Below the pieces are notes generated by a model. The model was given only the letters and a program-made list of their open reading frames with translations. It did no database searches and was not told the origin of the DNA. Below, in pieces: positions 7,420 to 20,442 of a stretch of DNA of 26,320 nt (position 1 is its first letter; each line of letters opens with the position of its first letter). The stretch is from Zopfochytrium polystomum (Eukaryota; Chytridiomycota; Chytridiomycetes; Chytridiales; Chytridiaceae): assembly GCA_025765615.1 (NCBI GenBank), contig JAIVFJ010000540.1, forward strand, positions 1 to 26,320, read 5' to 3'. Position numbers and translations under genes: made by a program.

Positions 7420-7537
7420 AGCTACAGCACACGGTATTCCCGCGTGGTCTCCCACCGCAGTACTGACCGTGCCATCTTGGGCTTGACTTCGGAGATCGGA
7501 CGGGATCCGGTACTTTTCCAAGTGTATGGCCGTAGCT
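7420..7537 (-). rRNA. 5S rRNA: 5S rRNA type B, unit 8
   Basis: Matches type-B reference; period 931. Confidence 0.96.

Positions 7538-7913
7538 GACAGCAGTGTTCCATTGTCGACCACACCCTGTTCTTTTCCTATTGCTGGAGCCTGGCACAAT
7601 CGATTTCTCACACCAGATTCACCCCTTTGTGTCTCTGTATGAAACACAAGGCCAAAAAAGTTTTTCCACCCAGTGTTCCCAGGGTTTGCCTGCTGCCAGC
7701 CTGGTCCAGCTGCAAGTTTGCAACAACCCTGGCAGGGTGAACGGGGTGAACAGCAACCCAAAAATTAAGGTGGGGTGGGTGTGGGGTGGGTGGGAAAGCA
7801 AAGAATGAGAAAAAAAGAAGAAAACTTTGTGCGCAGAAAATTTTTTCCTTTGTTGTTTCATTGGTTTGGCCTTTTGGTGGTGGTGGGTGGGTTGAGAGCA
7901 AAACAAAAGAAAA

Positions 7914-8031
7914 AGCTACAGCACATGGTATTCCCACGTGGTCTCCCACCGCAGTACTGACCATGCCGTCTTGGAGTTGACTTCGGAGATCGGACGGGAT
8001 CCGGTACTTTGCCAAGCGTATGGCCGTAGCT
7914..8031 (-). 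rRNA. 5S rRNA: 5S rRNA type A, unit 9
   Basis: Matches type-A reference; C7 spacer. Confidence 0.96.

Positions 8032-8349
8032 GGCCAGTGATGACAACTGCATCCCACAACCAGTCCCAACCTTTGATTCCCAGGCAAAGCAAGGCAAAGG
8101 AAGGCTGCTGGGTGACATTTGTGCTTTGGGACGCACATGTCTTTTTTTCTTGGGGTTCAGGATTTGCACAAATGTTATCCGGTGGCCCGTGGGATCCGTG
8201 AGAGGAGAGGGACCTTTGGGGTTGACAGCACCACAACCACACCACACCACAGCCAAAAGGCAGCTTGCTGCAACCGCAGCAAAGAGCGCCCCCCCTCAAC
8301 CCGGAAACCAACAAGAACAAAAGCGGGAATCACTGTGAAAAAATGCAAA

Positions 8350-8467
8350 AGCTACAGCACACGGTATTCCCGCGTGGTCTCCCACCGCAGTACTGACCGT
8401 GCCATCTTGGGCTTGACTTCGGAGATCGGACGGGATCCGGTACTTTTCCAAGTGTATGGCCGTAGCT
8350..8467 (-). rRNA. 5S rRNA: 5S rRNA type B, unit 9
   Basis: Matches type-B reference; period 930. 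Confidence 0.96.

Positions 8468-8843
8468 GACAGCAGTGTTCCATTGTCGACCACACCCTGT
8501 TCTTTTCCTATTGCTGGAGCCTGGCACAATCGATTTCTCACACCAGATTCACCCCTTTGTGTCTCTGTATGAAACACAAGGCCAAAAAAGTTTTTCCACC
8601 CAGTGTTCCCAGGGTTTGCCTGCTGCCAGCCTGGTCCAGCTGCAAGTTTGCAACAACCCTGGCAGGGTGAACGGGGTGAACAGCAACCCAAAAATTAAGG
8701 TGGGGTGGGTGTGGGGTGGGTGGGAAAGCAAAGAATGAGAAAAAAAGAAGAAAACTTTGTGCGCAGAAAATTTTTTCCTTTGTTGTTTCATTGGTTTGGC
8801 CTTTTGGTGGTGGTGGGTGGGTTGAGAGCAAAACAAAAGAAAA

Positions 8844-8961
8844 AGCTACAGCACATGGTATTCCCACGTGGTCTCCCACCGCAGTACTGACCATGCCGTC
8901 TTGGAGTTGACTTCGGAGATCGGACGGGATCCGGTACTTTGCCAAGCGTATGGCCGTAGCT
8844..8961 (-). rRNA. 5S rRNA: 5S rRNA type A, unit 10
   Basis: Matches type-A reference; isolated C8 spacer between C7 neighbours. 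Confidence 0.96.

Positions 8962-9280
8962 GGCCAGTGATGACAACTGCATCCCACAACCAGTCCCAAC
9001 CTTTGATTCCCAGGCAAAGCAAGGCAAAGGAAGGCTGCTGGGTGACATTTGTGCTTTGGGACGCACATGTCTTTTTTTCTTGGGGTTCAGGATTTGCACA
9101 AATGTTATCCGGTGGCCCGTGGGATCCGTGAGAGGAGAGGGACCTTTGGGGTTGACAGCACCACAACCACACCACACCACAGCCAAAAGGCAGCTTGCTG
9201 CAACCGCAGCAAAGAGCGCCCCCCCCTCAACCCGGAAACCAACAAGAACAAAAGCGGGAATCACTGTGAAAAAATGCAAA

Positions 9281-9398
9281 AGCTACAGCACACGGTATTC
9301 CCGCGTGGTCTCCCACCGCAGTACTGACCGTGCCATCTTGGGCTTGACTTCGGAGATCGGACGGGATCCGGTACTTTTCCAAGTGTATGGCCGTAGCT
9281..9398 (-). rRNA. 5S rRNA: 5S rRNA type B, unit 10
   Basis: Matches type-B reference; period 931. Confidence 0.96.

Positions 9399-9774
9399 GA
9401 CAGCAGTGTTCCATTGTCGACCACACCCTGTTCTTTTCCTATTGCTGGAGCCTGGCACAATCGATTTCTCACACCAGATTCACCCCTTTGTGTCTCTGTA
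9501 TGAAACACAAGGCCAAAAAAGTTTTTCCACCCAGTGTTCCCAGGGTTTGCCTGCTGCCAGCCTGGTCCAGCTGCAAGTTTGCAACAACCCTGGCAGGGTG
9601 AACGGGGTGAACAGCAACCCAAAAATTAAGGTGGGGTGGGTGTGGGGTGGGTGGGAAAGCAAAGAATGAGAAAAAAAGAAGAAAACTTTGTGCGCAGAAA
9701 ATTTTTTCCTTTGTTGTTTCATTGGTTTGGCCTTTTGGTGGTGGTGGGTGGGTTGAGAGCAAAACAAAAGAAAA

Positions 9775-9892
9775 AGCTACAGCACATGGTATTCCCACGT
9801 GGTCTCCCACCGCAGTACTGACCATGCCGTCTTGGAGTTGACTTCGGAGATCGGACGGGATCCGGTACTTTGCCAAGCGTATGGCCGTAGCT
9775..9892 (-). rRNA. 5S rRNA: 5S rRNA type A, unit 11
   Basis: Matches type-A reference; C7 spacer. Confidence 0.96.

Positions 9893-10210
9893 GGCCAGTG
9901 ATGACAACTGCATCCCACAACCAGTCCCAACCTTTGATTCCCAGGCAAAGCAAGGCAAAGGAAGGCTGCTGGGTGACATTTGTGCTTTGGGACGCACATG
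10001 TCTTTTTTTCTTGGGGTTCAGGATTTGCACAAATGTTATCCGGTGGCCCGTGGGATCCGTGAGAGGAGAGGGACCTTTGGGGTTGACAGCACCACAACCA
10101 CACCACACCACAGCCAAAAGGCAGCTTGCTGCAACCGCAGCAAAGAGCGCCCCCCCTCAACCCGGAAACCAACAAGAACAAAAGCGGGAATCACTGTGAA
10201 AAAATGCAAA

Positions 10211-10328
10211 AGCTACAGCACACGGTATTCCCGCGTGGTCTCCCACCGCAGTACTGACCGTGCCATCTTGGGCTTGACTTCGGAGATCGGACGGGATCCG
10301 GTACTTTTCCAAGTGTATGGCCGTAGCT
10211..10328 (-). rRNA. 5S rRNA: 5S rRNA type B, unit 11
   Basis: Matches type-B reference; period 930. Confidence 0.96.

Positions 10329-10704
10329 GACAGCAGTGTTCCATTGTCGACCACACCCTGTTCTTTTCCTATTGCTGGAGCCTGGCACAATCGATTTCTC
10401 ACACCAGATTCACCCCTTTGTGTCTCTGTATGAAACACAAGGCCAAAAAAGTTTTTCCACCCAGTGTTCCCAGGGTTTGCCTGCTGCCAGCCTGGTCCAG
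10501 CTGCAAGTTTGCAACAACCCTGGCAGGGTGAACGGGGTGAACAGCAACCCAAAAATTAAGGTGGGGTGGGTGTGGGGTGGGTGGGAAAGCAAAGAATGAG
10601 AAAAAAAGAAGAAAACTTTGTGCGCAGAAAATTTTTTCCTTTGTTGTTTCATTGGTTTGGCCTTTTGGTGGTGGTGGGTGGGTTGAGAGCAAAACAAAAG
10701 AAAA

Positions 10705-10822
10705 AGCTACAGCACATGGTATTCCCACGTGGTCTCCCACCGCAGTACTGACCATGCCGTCTTGGAGTTGACTTCGGAGATCGGACGGGATCCGGTACTT
10801 TGCCAAGCGTATGGCCGTAGCT
10705..10822 (-). rRNA. 5S rRNA: 5S rRNA type A, unit 12
   Basis: Matches type-A reference; C7 spacer. Confidence 0.96.

Positions 10823-11140
10823 GGCCAGTGATGACAACTGCATCCCACAACCAGTCCCAACCTTTGATTCCCAGGCAAAGCAAGGCAAAGGAAGGCTGCT
10901 GGGTGACATTTGTGCTTTGGGACGCACATGTCTTTTTTTCTTGGGGTTCAGGATTTGCACAAATGTTATCCGGTGGCCCGTGGGATCCGTGAGAGGAGAG
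11001 GGACCTTTGGGGTTGACAGCACCACAACCACACCACACCACAGCCAAAAGGCAGCTTGCTGCAACCGCAGCAAAGAGCGCCCCCCCTCAACCCGGAAACC
11101 AACAAGAACAAAAGCGGGAATCACTGTGAAAAAATGCAAA

Positions 11141-11258
11141 AGCTACAGCACACGGTATTCCCGCGTGGTCTCCCACCGCAGTACTGACCGTGCCATCTTG
11201 GGCTTGACTTCGGAGATCGGACGGGATCCGGTACTTTTCCAAGTGTATGGCCGTAGCT
11141..11258 (-). rRNA. 5S rRNA: 5S rRNA type B, unit 12
   Basis: Matches type-B reference; period 930. Confidence 0.96.

Positions 11259-11634
11259 GACAGCAGTGTTCCATTGTCGACCACACCCTGTTCTTTTCCT
11301 ATTGCTGGAGCCTGGCACAATCGATTTCTCACACCAGATTCACCCCTTTGTGTCTCTGTATGAAACACAAGGCCAAAAAAGTTTTTCCACCCAGTGTTCC
11401 CAGGGTTTGCCTGCTGCCAGCCTGGTCCAGCTGCAAGTTTGCAACAACCCTGGCAGGGTGAACGGGGTGAACAGCAACCCAAAAATTAAGGTGGGGTGGG
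11501 TGTGGGGTGGGTGGGAAAGCAAAGAATGAGAAAAAAAGAAGAAAACTTTGTGCGCAGAAAATTTTTTCCTTTGTTGTTTCATTGGTTTGGCCTTTTGGTG
11601 GTGGTGGGTGGGTTGAGAGCAAAACAAAAGAAAA

Positions 11635-11752
11635 AGCTACAGCACATGGTATTCCCACGTGGTCTCCCACCGCAGTACTGACCATGCCGTCTTGGAGTTG
11701 ACTTCGGAGATCGGACGGGATCCGGTACTTTGCCAAGCGTATGGCCGTAGCT
11635..11752 (-). rRNA. 5S rRNA: 5S rRNA type A, unit 13
   Basis: Matches type-A reference; C7 spacer. Confidence 0.96.

Positions 11753-12070
11753 GGCCAGTGATGACAACTGCATCCCACAACCAGTCCCAACCTTTGATTC
11801 CCAGGCAAAGCAAGGCAAAGGAAGGCTGCTGGGTGACATTTGTGCTTTGGGACGCACATGTCTTTTTTTCTTGGGGTTCAGGATTTGCACAAATGTTATC
11901 CGGTGGCCCGTGGGATCCGTGAGAGGAGAGGGACCTTTGGGGTTGACAGCACCACAACCACACCACACCACAGCCAAAAGGCAGCTTGCTGCAACCGCAG
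12001 CAAAGAGCGCCCCCCCTCAACCCGGAAACCAACAAGAACAAAAGCGGGAATCACTGTGAAAAAATGCAAA

Positions 12071-12188
12071 AGCTACAGCACACGGTATTCCCGCGTGGTC
12101 TCCCACCGCAGTACTGACCGTGCCATCTTGGGCTTGACTTCGGAGATCGGACGGGATCCGGTACTTTTCCAAGTGTATGGCCGTAGCT
12071..12188 (-). rRNA. 5S rRNA: 5S rRNA type B, unit 13
   Basis: Matches type-B reference; period 930. Confidence 0.96.

Positions 12189-12564
12189 GACAGCAGTGTT
12201 CCATTGTCGACCACACCCTGTTCTTTTCCTATTGCTGGAGCCTGGCACAATCGATTTCTCACACCAGATTCACCCCTTTGTGTCTCTGTATGAAACACAA
12301 GGCCAAAAAAGTTTTTCCACCCAGTGTTCCCAGGGTTTGCCTGCTGCCAGCCTGGTCCAGCTGCAAGTTTGCAACAACCCTGGCAGGGTGAACGGGGTGA
12401 ACAGCAACCCAAAAATTAAGGTGGGGTGGGTGTGGGGTGGGTGGGAAAGCAAAGAATGAGAAAAAAAGAAGAAAACTTTGTGCGCAGAAAATTTTTTCCT
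12501 TTGTTGTTTCATTGGTTTGGCCTTTTGGTGGTGGTGGGTGGGTTGAGAGCAAAACAAAAGAAAA

Positions 12565-12682
12565 AGCTACAGCACATGGTATTCCCACGTGGTCTCCCAC
12601 CGCAGTACTGACCATGCCGTCTTGGAGTTGACTTCGGAGATCGGACGGGATCCGGTACTTTGCCAAGCGTATGGCCGTAGCT
12565..12682 (-). rRNA. 5S rRNA: 5S rRNA type A, unit 14
   Basis: Matches type-A reference; C8 spacer, the last before seven C7 units. Confidence 0.96.

Positions 12683-13001
12683 GGCCAGTGATGACAACTG
12701 CATCCCACAACCAGTCCCAACCTTTGATTCCCAGGCAAAGCAAGGCAAAGGAAGGCTGCTGGGTGACATTTGTGCTTTGGGACGCACATGTCTTTTTTTC
12801 TTGGGGTTCAGGATTTGCACAAATGTTATCCGGTGGCCCGTGGGATCCGTGAGAGGAGAGGGACCTTTGGGGTTGACAGCACCACAACCACACCACACCA
12901 CAGCCAAAAGGCAGCTTGCTGCAACCGCAGCAAAGAGCGCCCCCCCCTCAACCCGGAAACCAACAAGAACAAAAGCGGGAATCACTGTGAAAAAATGCAA
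13001 A

Positions 13002-13119
13002 AGCTACAGCACACGGTATTCCCGCGTGGTCTCCCACCGCAGTACTGACCGTGCCATCTTGGGCTTGACTTCGGAGATCGGACGGGATCCGGTACTTTTC
13101 CAAGTGTATGGCCGTAGCT
13002..13119 (-). rRNA. 5S rRNA: 5S rRNA type B, unit 14
   Basis: Matches type-B reference; period 931. Confidence 0.96.

Positions 13120-13495
13120 GACAGCAGTGTTCCATTGTCGACCACACCCTGTTCTTTTCCTATTGCTGGAGCCTGGCACAATCGATTTCTCACACCAGAT
13201 TCACCCCTTTGTGTCTCTGTATGAAACACAAGGCCAAAAAAGTTTTTCCACCCAGTGTTCCCAGGGTTTGCCTGCTGCCAGCCTGGTCCAGCTGCAAGTT
13301 TGCAACAACCCTGGCAGGGTGAACGGGGTGAACAGCAACCCAAAAATTAAGGTGGGGTGGGTGTGGGGTGGGTGGGAAAGCAAAGAATGAGAAAAAAAGA
13401 AGAAAACTTTGTGCGCAGAAAATTTTTTCCTTTGTTGTTTCATTGGTTTGGCCTTTTGGTGGTGGTGGGTGGGTTGAGAGCAAAACAAAAGAAAA

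Positions 13496-13613
13496 AGCTA
13501 CAGCACATGGTATTCCCACGTGGTCTCCCACCGCAGTACTGACCATGCCGTCTTGGAGTTGACTTCGGAGATCGGACGGGATCCGGTACTTTGCCAAGCG
13601 TATGGCCGTAGCT
13496..13613 (-). rRNA. 5S rRNA: 5S rRNA type A, unit 15
   Basis: Matches type-A reference; start of the C7 run of units 15-21. Confidence 0.96.

Positions 13614-13931
13614 GGCCAGTGATGACAACTGCATCCCACAACCAGTCCCAACCTTTGATTCCCAGGCAAAGCAAGGCAAAGGAAGGCTGCTGGGTGACAT
13701 TTGTGCTTTGGGACGCACATGTCTTTTTTTCTTGGGGTTCAGGATTTGCACAAATGTTATCCGGTGGCCCGTGGGATCCGTGAGAGGAGAGGGACCTTTG
13801 GGGTTGACAGCACCACAACCACACCACACCACAGCCAAAAGGCAGCTTGCTGCAACCGCAGCAAAGAGCGCCCCCCCTCAACCCGGAAACCAACAAGAAC
13901 AAAAGCGGGAATCACTGTGAAAAAATGCAAA

Positions 13932-14049
13932 AGCTACAGCACACGGTATTCCCGCGTGGTCTCCCACCGCAGTACTGACCGTGCCATCTTGGGCTTGACT
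14001 TCGGAGATCGGACGGGATCCGGTACTTTTCCAAGTGTATGGCCGTAGCT
13932..14049 (-). rRNA. 5S rRNA: 5S rRNA type B, unit 15
   Basis: Matches type-B reference; period 930. Confidence 0.96.

Positions 14050-14425
14050 GACAGCAGTGTTCCATTGTCGACCACACCCTGTTCTTTTCCTATTGCTGGA
14101 GCCTGGCACAATCGATTTCTCACACCAGATTCACCCCTTTGTGTCTCTGTATGAAACACAAGGCCAAAAAAGTTTTTCCACCCAGTGTTCCCAGGGTTTG
14201 CCTGCTGCCAGCCTGGTCCAGCTGCAAGTTTGCAACAACCCTGGCAGGGTGAACGGGGTGAACAGCAACCCAAAAATTAAGGTGGGGTGGGTGTGGGGTG
14301 GGTGGGAAAGCAAAGAATGAGAAAAAAAGAAGAAAACTTTGTGCGCAGAAAATTTTTTCCTTTGTTGTTTCATTGGTTTGGCCTTTTGGTGGTGGTGGGT
14401 GGGTTGAGAGCAAAACAAAAGAAAA

Positions 14426-14543
14426 AGCTACAGCACATGGTATTCCCACGTGGTCTCCCACCGCAGTACTGACCATGCCGTCTTGGAGTTGACTTCGGAG
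14501 ATCGGACGGGATCCGGTACTTTGCCAAGCGTATGGCCGTAGCT
14426..14543 (-). rRNA. 5S rRNA: 5S rRNA type A, unit 16
   Basis: Matches type-A reference; C7 spacer. Confidence 0.96.

Positions 14544-14861
14544 GGCCAGTGATGACAACTGCATCCCACAACCAGTCCCAACCTTTGATTCCCAGGCAAA
14601 GCAAGGCAAAGGAAGGCTGCTGGGTGACATTTGTGCTTTGGGACGCACATGTCTTTTTTTCTTGGGGTTCAGGATTTGCACAAATGTTATCCGGTGGCCC
14701 GTGGGATCCGTGAGAGGAGAGGGACCTTTGGGGTTGACAGCACCACAACCACACCACACCACAGCCAAAAGGCAGCTTGCTGCAACCGCAGCAAAGAGCG
14801 CCCCCCCTCAACCCGGAAACCAACAAGAACAAAAGCGGGAATCACTGTGAAAAAATGCAAA

Positions 14862-14979
14862 AGCTACAGCACACGGTATTCCCGCGTGGTCTCCCACCGC
14901 AGTACTGACCGTGCCATCTTGGGCTTGACTTCGGAGATCGGACGGGATCCGGTACTTTTCCAAGTGTATGGCCGTAGCT
14862..14979 (-). 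rRNA. 5S rRNA: 5S rRNA type B, unit 16
   Basis: Matches type-B reference; period 930. Confidence 0.96.

Positions 14980-15355
14980 GACAGCAGTGTTCCATTGTCG
15001 ACCACACCCTGTTCTTTTCCTATTGCTGGAGCCTGGCACAATCGATTTCTCACACCAGATTCACCCCTTTGTGTCTCTGTATGAAACACAAGGCCAAAAA
15101 AGTTTTTCCACCCAGTGTTCCCAGGGTTTGCCTGCTGCCAGCCTGGTCCAGCTGCAAGTTTGCAACAACCCTGGCAGGGTGAACGGGGTGAACAGCAACC
15201 CAAAAATTAAGGTGGGGTGGGTGTGGGGTGGGTGGGAAAGCAAAGAATGAGAAAAAAAGAAGAAAACTTTGTGCGCAGAAAATTTTTTCCTTTGTTGTTT
15301 CATTGGTTTGGCCTTTTGGTGGTGGTGGGTGGGTTGAGAGCAAAACAAAAGAAAA

Positions 15356-15473
15356 AGCTACAGCACATGGTATTCCCACGTGGTCTCCCACCGCAGTACT
15401 GACCATGCCGTCTTGGAGTTGACTTCGGAGATCGGACGGGATCCGGTACTTTGCCAAGCGTATGGCCGTAGCT
15356..15473 (-). 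rRNA. 5S rRNA: 5S rRNA type A, unit 17
   Basis: Matches type-A reference; C7 spacer. Confidence 0.96.

Positions 15474-15791
15474 GGCCAGTGATGACAACTGCATCCCACA
15501 ACCAGTCCCAACCTTTGATTCCCAGGCAAAGCAAGGCAAAGGAAGGCTGCTGGGTGACATTTGTGCTTTGGGACGCACATGTCTTTTTTTCTTGGGGTTC
15601 AGGATTTGCACAAATGTTATCCGGTGGCCCGTGGGATCCGTGAGAGGAGAGGGACCTTTGGGGTTGACAGCACCACAACCACACCACACCACAGCCAAAA
15701 GGCAGCTTGCTGCAACCGCAGCAAAGAGCGCCCCCCCTCAACCCGGAAACCAACAAGAACAAAAGCGGGAATCACTGTGAAAAAATGCAAA

Positions 15792-15909
15792 AGCTACAGC
15801 ACACGGTATTCCCGCGTGGTCTCCCACCGCAGTACTGACCGTGCCATCTTGGGCTTGACTTCGGAGATCGGACGGGATCCGGTACTTTTCCAAGTGTATG
15901 GCCGTAGCT
15792..15909 (-). rRNA. 5S rRNA: 5S rRNA type B, unit 17
   Basis: Matches type-B reference; period 930. 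Confidence 0.96.

Positions 15910-16285
15910 GACAGCAGTGTTCCATTGTCGACCACACCCTGTTCTTTTCCTATTGCTGGAGCCTGGCACAATCGATTTCTCACACCAGATTCACCCCTTT
16001 GTGTCTCTGTATGAAACACAAGGCCAAAAAAGTTTTTCCACCCAGTGTTCCCAGGGTTTGCCTGCTGCCAGCCTGGTCCAGCTGCAAGTTTGCAACAACC
16101 CTGGCAGGGTGAACGGGGTGAACAGCAACCCAAAAATTAAGGTGGGGTGGGTGTGGGGTGGGTGGGAAAGCAAAGAATGAGAAAAAAAGAAGAAAACTTT
16201 GTGCGCAGAAAATTTTTTCCTTTGTTGTTTCATTGGTTTGGCCTTTTGGTGGTGGTGGGTGGGTTGAGAGCAAAACAAAAGAAAA

Positions 16286-16403
16286 AGCTACAGCACATGG
16301 TATTCCCACGTGGTCTCCCACCGCAGTACTGACCATGCCGTCTTGGAGTTGACTTCGGAGATCGGACGGGATCCGGTACTTTGCCAAGCGTATGGCCGTA
16401 GCT
16286..16403 (-). rRNA. 5S rRNA: 5S rRNA type A, unit 18
   Basis: Matches type-A reference; C7 spacer. 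Confidence 0.96.

Positions 16404-16721
16404 GGCCAGTGATGACAACTGCATCCCACAACCAGTCCCAACCTTTGATTCCCAGGCAAAGCAAGGCAAAGGAAGGCTGCTGGGTGACATTTGTGCTTTG
16501 GGACGCACATGTCTTTTTTTCTTGGGGTTCAGGATTTGCACAAATGTTATCCGGTGGCCCGTGGGATCCGTGAGAGGAGAGGGACCTTTGGGGTTGACAG
16601 CACCACAACCACACCACACCACAGCCAAAAGGCAGCTTGCTGCAACCGCAGCAAAGAGCGCCCCCCCTCAACCCGGAAACCAACAAGAACAAAAGCGGGA
16701 ATCACTGTGAAAAAATGCAAA

Positions 16722-16839
16722 AGCTACAGCACACGGTATTCCCGCGTGGTCTCCCACCGCAGTACTGACCGTGCCATCTTGGGCTTGACTTCGGAGATCG
16801 GACGGGATCCGGTACTTTTCCAAGTGTATGGCCGTAGCT
16722..16839 (-). rRNA. 5S rRNA: 5S rRNA type B, unit 18
   Basis: Matches type-B reference; period 930. Confidence 0.96.

Positions 16840-17215
16840 GACAGCAGTGTTCCATTGTCGACCACACCCTGTTCTTTTCCTATTGCTGGAGCCTGGCACA
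16901 ATCGATTTCTCACACCAGATTCACCCCTTTGTGTCTCTGTATGAAACACAAGGCCAAAAAAGTTTTTCCACCCAGTGTTCCCAGGGTTTGCCTGCTGCCA
17001 GCCTGGTCCAGCTGCAAGTTTGCAACAACCCTGGCAGGGTGAACGGGGTGAACAGCAACCCAAAAATTAAGGTGGGGTGGGTGTGGGGTGGGTGGGAAAG
17101 CAAAGAATGAGAAAAAAAGAAGAAAACTTTGTGCGCAGAAAATTTTTTCCTTTGTTGTTTCATTGGTTTGGCCTTTTGGTGGTGGTGGGTGGGTTGAGAG
17201 CAAAACAAAAGAAAA

Positions 17216-17333
17216 AGCTACAGCACATGGTATTCCCACGTGGTCTCCCACCGCAGTACTGACCATGCCGTCTTGGAGTTGACTTCGGAGATCGGACGGG
17301 ATCCGGTACTTTGCCAAGCGTATGGCCGTAGCT
17216..17333 (-). rRNA. 5S rRNA: 5S rRNA type A, unit 19
   Basis: Matches type-A reference; C7 spacer. Confidence 0.96.

Positions 17334-17651
17334 GGCCAGTGATGACAACTGCATCCCACAACCAGTCCCAACCTTTGATTCCCAGGCAAAGCAAGGCAAA
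17401 GGAAGGCTGCTGGGTGACATTTGTGCTTTGGGACGCACATGTCTTTTTTTCTTGGGGTTCAGGATTTGCACAAATGTTATCCGGTGGCCCGTGGGATCCG
17501 TGAGAGGAGAGGGACCTTTGGGGTTGACAGCACCACAACCACACCACACCACAGCCAAAAGGCAGCTTGCTGCAACCGCAGCAAAGAGCGCCCCCCCTCA
17601 ACCCGGAAACCAACAAGAACAAAAGCGGGAATCACTGTGAAAAAATGCAAA

Positions 17652-17769
17652 AGCTACAGCACACGGTATTCCCGCGTGGTCTCCCACCGCAGTACTGACC
17701 GTGCCATCTTGGGCTTGACTTCGGAGATCGGACGGGATCCGGTACTTTTCCAAGTGTATGGCCGTAGCT
17652..17769 (-). rRNA. 5S rRNA: 5S rRNA type B, unit 19
   Basis: Matches type-B reference; period 930. Confidence 0.96.

Positions 17770-18145
17770 GACAGCAGTGTTCCATTGTCGACCACACCCT
17801 GTTCTTTTCCTATTGCTGGAGCCTGGCACAATCGATTTCTCACACCAGATTCACCCCTTTGTGTCTCTGTATGAAACACAAGGCCAAAAAAGTTTTTCCA
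17901 CCCAGTGTTCCCAGGGTTTGCCTGCTGCCAGCCTGGTCCAGCTGCAAGTTTGCAACAACCCTGGCAGGGTGAACGGGGTGAACAGCAACCCAAAAATTAA
18001 GGTGGGGTGGGTGTGGGGTGGGTGGGAAAGCAAAGAATGAGAAAAAAAGAAGAAAACTTTGTGCGCAGAAAATTTTTTCCTTTGTTGTTTCATTGGTTTG
18101 GCCTTTTGGTGGTGGTGGGTGGGTTGAGAGCAAAACAAAAGAAAA

Positions 18146-18263
18146 AGCTACAGCACATGGTATTCCCACGTGGTCTCCCACCGCAGTACTGACCATGCCG
18201 TCTTGGAGTTGACTTCGGAGATCGGACGGGATCCGGTACTTTGCCAAGCGTATGGCCGTAGCT
18146..18263 (-). rRNA. 5S rRNA: 5S rRNA type A, unit 20
   Basis: Matches type-A reference; C7 spacer. Confidence 0.96.

Positions 18264-18581
18264 GGCCAGTGATGACAACTGCATCCCACAACCAGTCCCA
18301 ACCTTTGATTCCCAGGCAAAGCAAGGCAAAGGAAGGCTGCTGGGTGACATTTGTGCTTTGGGACGCACATGTCTTTTTTTCTTGGGGTTCAGGATTTGCA
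18401 CAAATGTTATCCGGTGGCCCGTGGGATCCGTGAGAGGAGAGGGACCTTTGGGGTTGACAGCACCACAACCACACCACACCACAGCCAAAAGGCAGCTTGC
18501 TGCAACCGCAGCAAAGAGCGCCCCCCCTCAACCCGGAAACCAACAAGAACAAAAGCGGGAATCACTGTGAAAAAATGCAAA

Positions 18582-18699
18582 AGCTACAGCACACGGTATT
18601 CCCGCGTGGTCTCCCACCGCAGTACTGACCGTGCCATCTTGGGCTTGACTTCGGAGATCGGACGGGATCCGGTACTTTTCCAAGTGTATGGCCGTAGCT
18582..18699 (-). rRNA. 5S rRNA: 5S rRNA type B, unit 20
   Basis: Matches type-B reference; period 930. Confidence 0.96.

Positions 18700-19075
18700 G
18701 ACAGCAGTGTTCCATTGTCGACCACACCCTGTTCTTTTCCTATTGCTGGAGCCTGGCACAATCGATTTCTCACACCAGATTCACCCCTTTGTGTCTCTGT
18801 ATGAAACACAAGGCCAAAAAAGTTTTTCCACCCAGTGTTCCCAGGGTTTGCCTGCTGCCAGCCTGGTCCAGCTGCAAGTTTGCAACAACCCTGGCAGGGT
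18901 GAACGGGGTGAACAGCAACCCAAAAATTAAGGTGGGGTGGGTGTGGGGTGGGTGGGAAAGCAAAGAATGAGAAAAAAAGAAGAAAACTTTGTGCGCAGAA
19001 AATTTTTTCCTTTGTTGTTTCATTGGTTTGGCCTTTTGGTGGTGGTGGGTGGGTTGAGAGCAAAACAAAAGAAAA

Positions 19076-19193
19076 AGCTACAGCACATGGTATTCCCACG
19101 TGGTCTCCCACCGCAGTACTGACCATGCCGTCTTGGAGTTGACTTCGGAGATCGGACGGGATCCGGTACTTTGCCAAGCGTATGGCCGTAGCT
19076..19193 (-). rRNA. 5S rRNA: 5S rRNA type A, unit 21
   Basis: Matches type-A reference; last of the seven consecutive C7 units. Confidence 0.96.

Positions 19194-19511
19194 GGCCAGT
19201 GATGACAACTGCATCCCACAACCAGTCCCAACCTTTGATTCCCAGGCAAAGCAAGGCAAAGGAAGGCTGCTGGGTGACATTTGTGCTTTGGGACGCACAT
19301 GTCTTTTTTTCTTGGGGTTCAGGATTTGCACAAATGTTATCCGGTGGCCCGTGGGATCCGTGAGAGGAGAGGGACCTTTGGGGTTGACAGCACCACAACC
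19401 ACACCACACCACAGCCAAAAGGCAGCTTGCTGCAACCGCAGCAAAGAGCGCCCCCCCTCAACCCGGAAACCAACAAGAACAAAAGCGGGAATCACTGTGA
19501 AAAAATGCAAA

Positions 19512-19629
19512 AGCTACAGCACACGGTATTCCCGCGTGGTCTCCCACCGCAGTACTGACCGTGCCATCTTGGGCTTGACTTCGGAGATCGGACGGGATCC
19601 GGTACTTTTCCAAGTGTATGGCCGTAGCT
19512..19629 (-). rRNA. 5S rRNA: 5S rRNA type B, unit 21
   Basis: Matches type-B reference; period 930. Confidence 0.96.

Positions 19630-20005
19630 GACAGCAGTGTTCCATTGTCGACCACACCCTGTTCTTTTCCTATTGCTGGAGCCTGGCACAATCGATTTCT
19701 CACACCAGATTCACCCCTTTGTGTCTCTGTATGAAACACAAGGCCAAAAAAGTTTTTCCACCCAGTGTTCCCAGGGTTTGCCTGCTGCCAGCCTGGTCCA
19801 GCTGCAAGTTTGCAACAACCCTGGCAGGGTGAACGGGGTGAACAGCAACCCAAAAATTAAGGTGGGGTGGGTGTGGGGTGGGTGGGAAAGCAAAGAATGA
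19901 GAAAAAAAGAAGAAAACTTTGTGCGCAGAAAATTTTTTCCTTTGTTGTTTCATTGGTTTGGCCTTTTGGTGGTGGTGGGTGGGTTGAGAGCAAAACAAAA
20001 GAAAA

Positions 20006-20123
20006 AGCTACAGCACATGGTATTCCCACGTGGTCTCCCACCGCAGTACTGACCATGCCGTCTTGGAGTTGACTTCGGAGATCGGACGGGATCCGGTACT
20101 TTGCCAAGCGTATGGCCGTAGCT
20006..20123 (-). rRNA. 5S rRNA: 5S rRNA type A, unit 22
   Basis: Matches type-A reference; C8 spacer. Confidence 0.96.
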
Positions 20124-20442
20124 GGCCAGTGATGACAACTGCATCCCACAACCAGTCCCAACCTTTGATTCCCAGGCAAAGCAAGGCAAAGGAAGGCTGC
20201 TGGGTGACATTTGTGCTTTGGGACGCACATGTCTTTTTTTCTTGGGGTTCAGGATTTGCACAAATGTTATCCGGTGGCCCGTGGGATCCGTGAGAGGAGA
20301 GGGACCTTTGGGGTTGACAGCACCACAACCACACCACACCACAGCCAAAAGGCAGCTTGCTGCAACCGCAGCAAAGAGCGCCCCCCCCTCAACCCGGAAA
20401 CCAACAAGAACAAAAGCGGGAATCACTGTGAAAAAATGCAAA